NCBI GenBank assembly: GCA_902549495.1
Contig: CACCVU010000002.1
Span: forward strand, 35,744-99,743
Source of the DNA: an uncultured Pelagibacteraceae bacterium
Lineage (GTDB): Bacteria; Pseudomonadota; Alphaproteobacteria; Pelagibacterales; Pelagibacteraceae
Direction of reading: 5' to 3'
Length of the DNA: 64,000 bases
The notes under the pieces were generated by a model. The model did not search any database. It worked only from the letters and a program-made list of their open reading frames with translations, and had not been told where the DNA came from. This document shows, one piece after another, positions 37,450 through 47,152 of the stretch. Position 1 is the first letter of the stretch, and the number at the start of each line of letters is the position of its first letter. The translations under genes and the position numbers were made by a program.

Positions 37450-38331
37450 ATGAATAATAAAAAGATTTTAGTTACTGGTGGCGCAGGGTTTGTAGGTACA
37501 AATTTAATCAAATATTTACTAAAAAAAACAAGTTATAAAATTATAAGCATTGATAATTATTCTTCTGGTCTAAGAAAAAATCATGTCAAAAATTCACGAG
37601 TCAAATATTTTAAAGAAGATACGAGAAATATCTTTAAGTTAATAAAAAAACCAAATCAAATAAAAACTGTATTTCATTTTGGAGAGTTTTCAAGAATTTA
37701 TCAAAGTTTTTTAAATATGAATGAATGTATCGAGTCTAATACTGTAGGATCGAATTCAATCTTTAATTTTTGCTTAAAAAATAAAATTAAACTAATTTAT
37801 TCTGCTACCTCAGCCTCTTTAGGCAACAAAGGTAATGATAAAAACCTATCTCCATATGCTTTTAGTAAAGCAAAAAATCTTGAGCTTTTGGAAAATTTGA
37901 AAAAGTGGTTTAATTTTAGATATGAAATTATTTATTTTTATAATGTTTACGGTCCAAATCAAATTTGTAAGGGGCCTATGTCAACGGTAATAGGGATATT
38001 TGAAGATCATTTTAAAAAGAATAAAGCCTTACCAGTAGTTAAGCCAGGAACTCAGTCAAGGAGGTTCACACACATTGATGACACCATTAAAATTTGCTAC
38101 ATGGCATGGAAAAAAAATTTATGCAGACATTACAGCATTTCAAATAAAAAGTCTTATTCAATTATAAATGTTGCTAAACTTTTTGACTCAAAGATTAAAT
38201 ATTTACCTAAGAGAGCTGGAGAAAGATATGCGTCAGCTTTAACAAATAAAAATTTATCTAATAAAATATATAAATATTTTGGAAAAGTAAGTCTTAAAAA
38301 ATATATTCAAGATTTTATTAAAAATAATTAG
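37450..38331 (+). CDS. NAD-dependent epimerase/dehydratase
   Basis: KKILVTGGAGFVGTNLIKYLL; SPYAFSKAKNLELLENL. Confidence 0.9.
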   Translation: MNNKKILVTGGAGFVGTNLIKYLLKKTSYKIISIDNYSSGLRKNHVKNSRVKYFKEDTRNIFKLIKKPNQIKTVFHFGEFSRIYQSFLNMNECIESNTVGSNSIFNFCLKNKIKLIYSATSASLGNKGNDKNLSPYAFSKAKNLELLENLKKWFNFRYEIIYFYNVYGPNQICKGPMSTVIGIFEDHFKKNKALPVVKPGTQSRRFTHIDDTIKICYMAWKKNLCRHYSISNKKSYSIINVAKLFDSKIKYLPKRAGERYASALTNKNLSNKIYKYFGKVSLKKYIQDFIKNN

Positions 38332-38855
38332 TGACCCGGAAATTCGATTAAACACTCAGTTTTAAAACCTTTATCTTTAAGTAATTTGTTACCAGGTAAA
38401 TCAAATAAGTTTATAACAAAAATAAAACCAGCTACTGAACCACCAGATATTTTAATTAATTTGGCCGCTGCTTCAGCAGTTCCTCCAGTTGCAATAAGAT
38501 CATCGATTACAAGAACTTTTTCACCATTATTTATAGAATCTTTATGAACTTCAATAGTTGCGTCACCATATTCCAAGGTAAAATCTACAGAGTGTGTCTC
38601 TGCAGGCAATTTATTTTTTTTTCTTAGTAATATAAAAGGCTTATTTAATGCGTAAGAAACAGTTGAAGCAAAAACAAAACCCCTAGATTCTATTGCAGCG
38701 ACTTTGTCAAAATTTATTTTTTTAGCAATTTCAATAATTTTGTCATTAGCAAATCTAAAAGCTTCTGGATTTTTTATTAAAGTAGTAATGTCTCTGAATA
38801 AAATTCCCTTTTTTGGATAGTCTTGAATAGACCTAATATATTTTTTTAAATCCAT
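38328..38855 (-). CDS. apt: Adenine phosphoribosyltransferase
   Basis: IRSIQDYPKKGILFRDITTLIKNPEAF, IESRGFVFA, VLVIDDLIATGGTAEAAAKLI. Confidence 0.95.
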   Translation of the reverse strand: MDLKKYIRSIQDYPKKGILFRDITTLIKNPEAFRFANDKIIEIAKKINFDKVAAIESRGFVFASTVSYALNKPFILLRKKNKLPAETHSVDFTLEYGDATIEVHKDSINNGEKVLVIDDLIATGGTAEAAAKLIKISGGSVAGFIFVINLFDLPGNKLLKDKGFKTECLIEFPGH

Positions 38856-38897
38856 AATTTATGCTTCAAGTTCTAACAAAAAAGCATTAATAATTAA

Positions 38898-39776
38898 ATG
38901 ATGAAAAAAAGAAAGCTAGGGATAATTGGTGGTAGCGGTCTTTATAAAATGGAGGGTTTTGAAAAAACTAATTGGAAAAAAATTAATACTCCTTGGGGAA
39001 AACCTTCAGATAAAATCTTAATTGCAAGTATTGGAAAAGAGGAAATTTGTTTTATTCCAAGACACTCACGAGGTCATAAAATTAATCCAACAAATATTAA
39101 TTATAGGGCAAACATTGATGCAATGAAGCAACTCGGTGTTACAGATATAATCTCAGTATCAGCAGTTGGTTCATTAAAAGAAAATCTTGAACCAGGAAAA
39201 TTTATAGTAGTGGATCAATTTATTGATAGAACATTTTCAAGAATAAAAACATTCTTTAATGAAGAAATAGTTGCTCATGTTTCAATGGCTAAACCCACTA
39301 GTTCTGGACTTTCAAATTGTTGTGAAGCTGCGTTAAAGAAGTTGAATATAAGCCATCAAGTCGGAGGAACATATGTAGTAATGGAAGGCCCTCAATTTTC
39401 TACACTTGCAGAATCAAATTTATATAGATCTTGGGGAGCTGATGTAATTGGCATGACTAATATGCCTGAAGCTAAATTAGCTAGAGAGGCAGAAATTAGA
39501 TATAGTACAGTAGCAATGGTAACAGACTACGATTGTTGGCATCCTGATCATGATGAAGTTGATGTTAGCATGGTTGTCCAAACTTTAATGAAAAATGCAG
39601 CAAATGCACAAAATATGATTAAAGAAATTATAAAAACATTCAGAAACTATTCAGTAGAAAAAGATCCTGCGAACGACTGTTTAAATGTAGCTATAATTAC
39701 AGATCCAAAGTTAAGAACAAAAAAAACAATTAAAAAATTAAAAACTATAGCTGGAAGAGTTTTAAGCAAAAAATAA
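38898..39776 (+). CDS. mtnP: S-methyl-5'-thioadenosine phosphorylase
   Basis: KLGIIGGSGLYKMEGF..., FIPRHSRGHKINPTNINYRANI, GPQFSTLAESNLYRSWGADVIGMTNMPEAKLAREAE. Confidence 0.95.
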   Translation: MMKKRKLGIIGGSGLYKMEGFEKTNWKKINTPWGKPSDKILIASIGKEEICFIPRHSRGHKINPTNINYRANIDAMKQLGVTDIISVSAVGSLKENLEPGKFIVVDQFIDRTFSRIKTFFNEEIVAHVSMAKPTSSGLSNCCEAALKKLNISHQVGGTYVVMEGPQFSTLAESNLYRSWGADVIGMTNMPEAKLAREAEIRYSTVAMVTDYDCWHPDHDEVDVSMVVQTLMKNAANAQNMIKEIIKTFRNYSVEKDPANDCLNVAIITDPKLRTKKTIKKLKTIAGRVLSKK

Positions 39777-39781
39777 TCTTA

Positions 39782-40228
39782 ATGCCAACGTATACGGTAA
39801 AATATTCAAATATTAATCTTTCTCAAAAACAAAAAAATTCTATTGCAAACGATATAACAAATACTCATAGTAAATTTACCGGTGCCAACACTTTCTTTGC
39901 CCAAGTAATATTTCAAAAAAATCAAAAAAAATCTCATTTCATGGGCGGTAAATTAGTAAAAACTAAAGAAATTTTCTTAAACGGGCAAATAAGAGCTGGG
40001 AGAACATTAAAAGTGAAAAAACAATTAATTTTAGGTCTAAGAAAAATTTTGATTGAAAACACAAAGTTGCAGAGTGATTTTGTTTGGGTTTACTTACAAG
40101 ATCTATTACCGGATCAAATGATTGAGTATGGAGAAGTATTGCCTAAATCAGGACAGGAAAAAAAATGGTTTAACTCGCTATCACCAAGTTTAAGAAAAAG
40201 ATTAAAAAAAATGGAAAAAAGTAAATGA
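39782..40228 (+). CDS. Tautomerase-superfamily-like protein
   Basis: N-terminal Pro after Met (MPTYTVKYSNINLSQKQKNSIANDIT), cis-CaaD-like layout. Confidence 0.65.
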   Translation: MPTYTVKYSNINLSQKQKNSIANDITNTHSKFTGANTFFAQVIFQKNQKKSHFMGGKLVKTKEIFLNGQIRAGRTLKVKKQLILGLRKILIENTKLQSDFVWVYLQDLLPDQMIEYGEVLPKSGQEKKWFNSLSPSLRKRLKKMEKSK

Positions 40229-41295
40229 AAATAGAAGGAAATTCATACAAAACAATTTGGTTTGAGAGCAATTTAGTAAAAATCATTGATCAAACAAAAC
40301 TGCCTCATCAGTTTATTATTAAAGATTTAAAAACTGTTAAAGATGCAATAAATGCCATTAAAACTATGGAGGTGAGAGGTGCTCCATTAATTGGTGCAAC
40401 CGCAGCCTATGGTCTAGTTTTATCTATAATTGAAAATAATGATTTATCTTTTTTAAAGAAATCTAGTGAGGAGTTAATTGCGTCAAGACCCACTGCAATT
40501 AATCTTAAGTGGGCAGTGGATAGAATGATGAAAAAGTTATCTGGAGTAAACGATAAAGATATCTTGAAAATAGCTCTAGACGAAGCAAAAGCAATTACAG
40601 AAGAGGATGAAAAATTTTGTAAAAATATCGGCTTGAATGGTCTTAAAATTATCGAAGACATTGCTAATAAAAAAAAAGATACAGTAAATATTTTAACCCA
40701 TTGTAATGCAGGATGGTTAGCTACTATTGACTGGGGGACAGCTACTTCACCAATATATCACGCACATCAAAAAGGGATTAAAGTACATGTTTGGGTTGAT
40801 GAGACAAGACCTCGAAACCAAGGAGCTAACTTAACTTCTTATGAATTAAACGAAGAAGGAATCTCAAACACAGTAATCACAGATAACGCTGGCGGTATAT
40901 TAATGCAAAGAGGACAGGTAGATATGTGTATAGTTGGAACCGATAGAACTTTATCAAACGGTGACGTTTGTAATAAAATAGGAACATATTTAAAAGCTTT
41001 ATCTGCTAAAGATAACAATATTCCTTTTTATGTAGCCTTGCCAAGTTCAACTATAGACTGGAATATCAAAGATCATAAACAAATCCCCATCGAAGAAAGA
41101 AATTCAGAAGAGCTATCACATGTTGAGGGAATAGATGAAAATAATGAAATTAAAAAAGTGAGAATTTACCCACAAAAAAGCAAGTCATTAAACCTAGCCT
41201 TCGATGTGACACCTGCTAAACTCGTAACAGGACTAATAACAGAAAAAGGCATTTGTGAAGCATCAGAAAAAGGATTGAAAGGATTATTTAAATGA
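40225..41295 (+). CDS. mtnA: S-methyl-5-thioribose-1-phosphate isomerase
   Basis: MEVRGAPLIGATAAYGL, HCNAGWLATIDWGTATSPIYHAHQKGIKVHVWVDETRPRNQGANLTSYEL. Confidence 0.95.
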   Translation: MKIEGNSYKTIWFESNLVKIIDQTKLPHQFIIKDLKTVKDAINAIKTMEVRGAPLIGATAAYGLVLSIIENNDLSFLKKSSEELIASRPTAINLKWAVDRMMKKLSGVNDKDILKIALDEAKAITEEDEKFCKNIGLNGLKIIEDIANKKKDTVNILTHCNAGWLATIDWGTATSPIYHAHQKGIKVHVWVDETRPRNQGANLTSYELNEEGISNTVITDNAGGILMQRGQVDMCIVGTDRTLSNGDVCNKIGTYLKALSAKDNNIPFYVALPSSTIDWNIKDHKQIPIEERNSEELSHVEGIDENNEIKKVRIYPQKSKSLNLAFDVTPAKLVTGLITEKGICEASEKGLKGLFK

Positions 41296-42218
41296 AAAAA
41301 ATATTATTACTATTTATAATCTTTCCTACTTTAGCATTTGCTGGAAGCGATGATATAAAAAAAAGCGGCTTCTTAAAAAAACCAATAAGTACTGAAGTAG
41401 ATAAGTTAGAAATTACTGAACCTAAAAATAAAATAATTATTATTTTTAATCATGGGCAGTCTTCTAATGACTCTAAAAAAAAGAATAAATGCACTTGGAT
41501 AGGCAATGTTAGAAATATGGCATCACTCATTGGGGAAAAAGTAAAAGGCAAAGAAATAATGGTGTACAATTTTTGTACTAATCATTTAGAAGGTGATCAA
41601 ATGTTAGAAAAATACCCTTTATGGCACAAAAAATATGTAGGACCTTATAAAGGAAAACATAAACTAGAAAAAAGGGTTGATGCAAACATCAAACTTATAG
41701 AGCAATTAGTTAGTATGGGTGTTCCAAAAAAACAAATAATAGTCACCGGGCATTCCTGTGGCGGGCTTATGACACTAATGCTTTTTGCTAAACATCCTAA
41801 TGCAGCAGGCGGAGGTATTTCTTTCAATCAAGCTTGTTATGGTAAAATTTCAAAAAAATATAAAGCTGCAAAAGTTGGTCCTGAAGCAGCTTTAGAAAGT
41901 TTTAAAAAAAAAAAACCAGGACCCTCAGTTGTTAGACAGTCACAAATTGATGAAATAAAAAGTTCTAAAAATTTACCTTTGCTTGCATTTACACATCCAA
42001 AAGATAGTTACGAAGGATTATTGTCTGATTGGCTTGATGAGATACCTAGTTTAGAAAGAATTATTATTTCAGAAGACTATACAATCAACGGTCAAAAATG
42101 TTTTAAGGAACATGCTAATGAAAAAGAACCTGTAAAAGATGGTCACAGAATGGATCATGCTACTTGTTTTCAATATTATAATCCAAAAATCTTAGACTAT
42201 ATATCTTCCAGAATTTAA
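41292..42218 (+). CDS. Secreted alpha/beta-hydrolase-like protein
   Basis: Signal peptide MKKILLLFIIFPTLAFAG; nucleophile elbow VTGHSCGGLMTLML. Confidence 0.65.
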   Translation: MKKILLLFIIFPTLAFAGSDDIKKSGFLKKPISTEVDKLEITEPKNKIIIIFNHGQSSNDSKKKNKCTWIGNVRNMASLIGEKVKGKEIMVYNFCTNHLEGDQMLEKYPLWHKKYVGPYKGKHKLEKRVDANIKLIEQLVSMGVPKKQIIVTGHSCGGLMTLMLFAKHPNAAGGGISFNQACYGKISKKYKAAKVGPEAALESFKKKKPGPSVVRQSQIDEIKSSKNLPLLAFTHPKDSYEGLLSDWLDEIPSLERIIISEDYTINGQKCFKEHANEKEPVKDGHRMDHATCFQYYNPKILDYISSRI

Positions 42219-42862
42219 TGAGTAAGCTAAAGTCAGAAGTAATAAAATATTCTAAAAAATTAAATATTACTAATTTATCTGCTTTAAGATCAGGAAATAT
42301 CTCTGCAAGAGTAAAAGAAAAAGGTGTGGATGGTTTTTATATAACTCCATCGGGAAGAAAGTATTCGTCTTTAAAAACAAAAGACATCGTCTTTGTTTCT
42401 CTTAAAGGCGTTTATGATAAAAAAAAGGGCAAACCATCATCTGAGTGGAGATTTCATCAAGATATTTATGTGAATAAAAAAGAGGCTAAAGCTATAGTTC
42501 ATGCCCACTCAACTTGTGCTACAGCTGTCTCTACTCATCAAAAAAGTATTCCAGCTTTTCACTACATGGTTGCAGTAGCAGGCGGGGAAGATATTAAGTG
42601 TAGCAAATACGCAACTTTTGGAACAAAAAATCTTTCTAGAAATATTATTAAAGCTTTAAAAAATAGAACAGCATGTTTGATTGCTAATCACGGCCAGGTT
42701 GCTTTTGGAGAAAATTTAGAAAAAACTTTTGAGCTTGCTCAGGAGATCGAAAATATTTGCCATCAATATATAAATGCCATAAGAATTGGAATACCTAAGA
42801 TTCTTTCAAAAAAAGAGATGAAAATTGTCTTAGGAAAATTTAAAAATTATAAAAAGGGGTAA
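42218..42862 (+). CDS. Class II aldolase/adducin family protein (FucA-like)
   Basis: LRSGNISARV..GFYITPSGRKYSSLKTKDIVFVSL...PSSEWRFHQDIYVNKKEAKAIVHAHSTCATAVS. Confidence 0.9.
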   Translation: MSKLKSEVIKYSKKLNITNLSALRSGNISARVKEKGVDGFYITPSGRKYSSLKTKDIVFVSLKGVYDKKKGKPSSEWRFHQDIYVNKKEAKAIVHAHSTCATAVSTHQKSIPAFHYMVAVAGGEDIKCSKYATFGTKNLSRNIIKALKNRTACLIANHGQVAFGENLEKTFELAQEIENICHQYINAIRIGIPKILSKKEMKIVLGKFKNYKKG

Positions 42863-42867
42863 TTTTT

Positions 42868-43908
42868 ATGATTAAAGTTGGTGAGCATATTACCATTGAT
42901 TTTCTTGGTGTTAAAAAAGACTATTCACCTGAATTTTACGAAAAAGTTATTTACAAAATAGCGAAAGCTGCAAAAGTTGAAATTCTTAATGTAGCCTCTC
43001 ATAGATTTGAACCTCAAGGTTTTACTTTAGTTGCTTTATTGTCAGAGAGTCATTTTAGTTTTCATACATTTCCTGAAAGGGGCGTAATAAGCTTTGATTT
43101 TTTTACTTGTGGAAAAGTAAATCCTAAAGTTGCTCTTAAAATTTTAAGAAAAGAGATAGATCACAAAAGGGTAGTGACCAATGCTTTTGATAGAAGTAGC
43201 ATAGGTCTTTATGATGATATTTACAGCACGCCAGGACAAAAGAAATTTTATGTTGTAAAAGATGTTTTAGAAAAATTTACTTCTAAAGTTGGCCAATTTG
43301 TTGAAATAATGGATTTAGAAGAATTCGGACACGCTTTGTTTATTGATCATGAAATTCAAGTAGCTGAAAAAGATGAAAAAATTTATAGCTCAAATTTTTT
43401 CAAATCTAGTTATGATTTAAGTAAAAAAAATAACAATGTTGCGATTATTGGTGGAGGAGATGGAGGAGTGGCTAGGGCATGTTTAGAGAATAATTCAAAC
43501 TACATCGATTGGTTTGAATTAGATCCTGAGATTGTACATGTTTGCTATCGTCACTTACCAAAAGTTTGCTCAAAAGTAAAAAAAAGCAATAAAATTAAAA
43601 CGTTCTGGGGAGACGCTTTTAAAAGTATAAAAGAAATAGAGGACTCAAAATACGATAAAATTTTCGTGGATCTAAATGACGATCAATACTGTATCGACCT
43701 AGCAAAAAAAAATATGAAAGGCTTAAAAAGAATTCTTAAAAAAGGTGGCGTGATAACCGCTCAAGTTGGAAGTCAGGATAAAAAACCTAAACAAGTTGAT
43801 AACTGGTGTAAGGTTTTAGGAAAAAGCTTTGGAAACGTTAAATTATCAGGGGCTTATATCCCTAGTTTTGACTGTAAATGGAATTTTGCTTCATCTATAA
43901 TGAAGTAA
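42868..43908 (+). CDS. Fused S-adenosylmethionine decarboxylase (SpeD) - spermidine synthase-like (SpeE) protein
   Basis: N-terminal LLSESHFSFHTFPERGVISFDFFTCG (pyruvoyl-type SpeD) joined in frame to NNVAIIGGGDGGVARACLENNSNYIDWFELDPEIVHVC (SpeE). Confidence 0.88.
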   Translation: MIKVGEHITIDFLGVKKDYSPEFYEKVIYKIAKAAKVEILNVASHRFEPQGFTLVALLSESHFSFHTFPERGVISFDFFTCGKVNPKVALKILRKEIDHKRVVTNAFDRSSIGLYDDIYSTPGQKKFYVVKDVLEKFTSKVGQFVEIMDLEEFGHALFIDHEIQVAEKDEKIYSSNFFKSSYDLSKKNNNVAIIGGGDGGVARACLENNSNYIDWFELDPEIVHVCYRHLPKVCSKVKKSNKIKTFWGDAFKSIKEIEDSKYDKIFVDLNDDQYCIDLAKKNMKGLKRILKKGGVITAQVGSQDKKPKQVDNWCKVLGKSFGNVKLSGAYIPSFDCKWNFASSIMK

Positions 43909-44705
43909 TGTTTCGTGTTTCTTGCATTCAATTAAGATCAAATAACAATATTCATAGTAATTTAGATAAAACATCAAAACTTATTATTAAAGCAATAAAG
44001 CAAAAAACTGATTTCATCATTACTCCAGAAGTTTCTTCTCATTTCTCTCTAAATAAAAAAGAATTGCTAAAAGTTTGTACGTCAATGAAAAATGATATTT
44101 ATTTAAATGGAATTAAAAAACTTGCAAAAAAATATAAGAAATGGATTTTGATAGGATCTTTAATAATTAAGATTTCAAAAAAAAAATTAGTTAATAGATC
44201 TGTTTTAATTGATAAAAGTGGGAGAGTAAGAACCTACTATGATAAAATTCATATGTACGATGTTGTTTTAAGTAAAAAAGAGAAATATTTTGAGTCAAAA
44301 AGTTTTTATCCGGGGAACAAAATAAAGACATTTAAGTTACCGTGGGGAAAAATCGGATTAAGTATTTGTTATGATCTTAGATTTCCAAATCTTTATCGAA
44401 AATTATCTCAAGCAGGTTCATTATTTTTATCCGTACCTTCAGCTTTTACTGAAACTACAGGTAAGAAACACTGGCACTCATTACTGAAAGCTAGAGCTAT
44501 AGAAAATTTTTGTTATATTTTTGCTCCAGCGCAAGGTGGAACACATTATAACGGTAGAAAAACTTTTGGACATTCATTAATAATTTCTCCAGATGGAGAA
44601 GTATTAAAAGAATTAGAGAAATCAGAAGGTGTGATCACAGCCTCCGTAGATCCCAAACTATCAAAAAATCTTAGATTAAGAATACCTAGTTTAAAAGGTC
44701 ACTAA
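43908..44705 (+). CDS. Carbon-nitrogen hydrolase (nitrilase superfamily, Nit1/amidase-like)
   Basis: FIITPEVSSHF, YDKIHMYDV, GLSICYDLRFPNLYRKLSQAGS (Glu-Lys-Cys triad). Confidence 0.9.
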   Translation: MFRVSCIQLRSNNNIHSNLDKTSKLIIKAIKQKTDFIITPEVSSHFSLNKKELLKVCTSMKNDIYLNGIKKLAKKYKKWILIGSLIIKISKKKLVNRSVLIDKSGRVRTYYDKIHMYDVVLSKKEKYFESKSFYPGNKIKTFKLPWGKIGLSICYDLRFPNLYRKLSQAGSLFLSVPSAFTETTGKKHWHSLLKARAIENFCYIFAPAQGGTHYNGRKTFGHSLIISPDGEVLKELEKSEGVITASVDPKLSKNLRLRIPSLKGH

Positions 44706-45089
44706 CTATTCATAGGATTTTACTTCTTTTATATTTGACCCAAGAGCATTATTAATTGCTAATTTGATCTTTGCTCTTTCGTCATTAAATTTATAAACAT
44801 TTCTGGCAAGCTCGATAAATTTTTCGTCAAATTTATTATTTTTTTCAGCTGATCTTTTTCCGTCCTCTATATCCCAAAGTTTTAAATTTATATTTTTAAG
44901 ATCATTCTTAAAGTTAATTATATTACTTTGATCATTAATCGATTTTTTTAAAGTTTCATTTAAAGAATTCAGCTCTTTGTTCACCTCTAATAACTTTTCT
45001 TTATTACTAATTTTTTCTTTTTTAATTTCTAAAATGGTAATTTTATCTATTAATTCGCCAGCTGAGATTTCTGCCAATATTTTGTCCAT
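44706..45089 (-). CDS. DUF6165 family protein
   Basis: KILAEISAGELIDKITILEIKKEKISNKEKLLEVNKELNSLN; start at MDKILAE or MDRKM. Confidence 0.7.
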   Translation of the reverse strand: MDKILAEISAGELIDKITILEIKKEKISNKEKLLEVNKELNSLNETLKKSINDQSNIINFKNDLKNINLKLWDIEDGKRSAEKNNKFDEKFIELARNVYKFNDERAKIKLAINNALGSNIKEVKSYE

Positions 45090-45147
45090 TTTCCTGTCCA
45101 TATTAATATTTGACTATATTAATCATTAAATATACTTCGAAATAATA

Positions 45148-46080
45148 ATGTCAAATATATTAATAATAAAACATGGATCTTTAGGTGATTTAATTCAAGC
45201 AAATGGAGCCATAAAGGATATTAAAAAATTTTACAAAAATAGAAAAGTATTTTTACTTACAGCGCAGCCTTACGCTATTTTTATGTCTGAATGTCCTTAT
45301 TTAGATGGTGTAATAATTGACAAGAGATTGCCTAGATGGAATTTATTTTATTTAAAAAATCTAAAAAACAATCTAGCAAAATACAATTTTACAAAAATCT
45401 ATGATTTGCAAAATTCAAGCAGAACAAAATTTTATAAAAGATTCATTTTAAAAAATGTAGAATGGTCTTCAACAGAAACTTCATTAGAGCCAGGTCAAAA
45501 AAAGAGTGATTTCGATAAAGATCCTGTTCTTGATAGAATGGAAATTCAATTAAAAAAAAGCGGTATGCAAACTGAATTTGTAAAAAATATAGACTTAAAT
45601 TGGGCTTTATCAGATATCTCTAGGTTAAAAAAACAGTATGCAAATGATGACTACATTTTGTTATTTCCTTTTTGTTCAAAAAAACTTCCTCAAAAAAAAT
45701 GGCCCTTTTTTAAAGATTTAATTTCAAGATTAAAACAAGATTATAAAAATAAATATCCAATTCTATTAGCTCCGGGGCCAGACGAAATTGACGAGGCTAA
45801 TGAGTTGAATGCTAAAGTAGTTTTAGATAATAATCAGCCAATTAACATTAAAACATTAGTATCTTTGATAAGTAACGCTAAATTTATTATTGCCAATGAT
45901 ACTGGACCCGCCCATATAGCTTCACATTTAGACAAAAATGGTGTTGTACTTTTTGGCAGTCACACAACCGCAAAAAAAGTAAGTATGGAAAATTTTAATT
46001 TTAAAGCAATTAGCGTTGAGAATTTAAATGATTTAACAGTCGAAACTGTTTTAGAGAAAGTCAAATCTAAATTAAATTAA
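45148..46080 (+). CDS. Glycosyltransferase family 9 (heptosyltransferase-like)
   Basis: ILIIKHGSLGDLIQANGAIKDIKKFY, FIIANDTGPAHIASHLDKNGVVLFGSH. Confidence 0.92.
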   Translation: MSNILIIKHGSLGDLIQANGAIKDIKKFYKNRKVFLLTAQPYAIFMSECPYLDGVIIDKRLPRWNLFYLKNLKNNLAKYNFTKIYDLQNSSRTKFYKRFILKNVEWSSTETSLEPGQKKSDFDKDPVLDRMEIQLKKSGMQTEFVKNIDLNWALSDISRLKKQYANDDYILLFPFCSKKLPQKKWPFFKDLISRLKQDYKNKYPILLAPGPDEIDEANELNAKVVLDNNQPINIKTLVSLISNAKFIIANDTGPAHIASHLDKNGVVLFGSHTTAKKVSMENFNFKAISVENLNDLTVETVLEKVKSKLN

Positions 46081-47152
46081 TATAATTTTTAATGATTCTT
46101 TCCCAACTAAACCCTTTTGAAAATTCAAATGCATTTGCACCGAGTTCCTTATATTTTTCGTTTGATAAAATTTTTAGGAGTGTGTCATAAATAGCATTTA
46201 GATCATTACCATTACAAAGATATCCCGTAATACCAGATTTTATTGCGTCTCCTTCGCCCCCATAGATTCCACCGATTGATGGCTTCCCGTACGACGCAGC
46301 TTCAATATAAGTTATACCAAATCCCTCGACTGATTTTTTATAAACAACTGAGGGCATCACAAATACATCTGATTGTTCAAGCAATCCAACTTTTTCTTGC
46401 TCTGTAGAATTGAAAATTAATTCAACATTTTTTTCTAAACCTAATTCTTTCCTTAATTTTTGAAGATTTTTTCTCTCATCTCCATCACCAATTGAAACAT
46501 ATTTTAAGTTTGGAAATTTTGGTAAAAGATTTTTAATCGACATTAAAACATTCTGATGACTTTTACGCCCATCTAATCTCGAAACAGTAATTAATTTAGG
46601 TGACGCTTTACCATAAATATTTCTAGAAAATTCCCTAGCTGTTTCACTTACAACAATTGGATAGTTACAACCAGGATTGATGACATGAATGTCTTTTAAT
46701 CCGAGTTTTAACCCTAATTCCTTCGTGAATTTTGAATTTGCAATAACAAAATCTGCTTTTCCTAACGATTTTAAAACTCTTTTATTTAAAGAGGAACCAA
46801 CAGGATGATTTATTTCTTTTGAGTGAATTAAGCAAAAAGATTTTGTTTTCTTAAGAGTTTCTAATTCAATATTTTCAATACTTTTCCAATGATCAAAAAA
46901 ACATGCTCTTATTTGATTTTGTTTAATAAAATCTTTTACTAAATTAGCTTTTCTATACTTTCTAAATATTTTAAAACCTGAAATTCTTTCTATATTTAAT
47001 TTAGAATTTCGATCATAAGTATTTGCGTCTTGATAATTATCTGCAAAAACTTTTACTGGACCGTGATTTGTAAGAGCATTAGACAAACCTTCCATGAGGT
47101 TTTGCATACCACCAAGTTCAGGCGGAAAATTTCTTGTAGAAACTAAAAACAT
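46067..47152 (-). CDS. Family 4 glycosyltransferase
   Basis: RNFPPELGGMQNLMEGLSNAL, KLITVSRLDGRKSHQNVLMSI, VEGFGITYIEAASYGKPSIGG. Confidence 0.93.
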   Translation of the reverse strand: MFLVSTRNFPPELGGMQNLMEGLSNALTNHGPVKVFADNYQDANTYDRNSKLNIERISGFKIFRKYRKANLVKDFIKQNQIRACFFDHWKSIENIELETLKKTKSFCLIHSKEINHPVGSSLNKRVLKSLGKADFVIANSKFTKELGLKLGLKDIHVINPGCNYPIVVSETAREFSRNIYGKASPKLITVSRLDGRKSHQNVLMSIKNLLPKFPNLKYVSIGDGDERKNLQKLRKELGLEKNVELIFNSTEQEKVGLLEQSDVFVMPSVVYKKSVEGFGITYIEAASYGKPSIGGIYGGEGDAIKSGITGYLCNGNDLNAIYDTLLKILSNEKYKELGANAFEFSKGFSWERIIKNYINLI

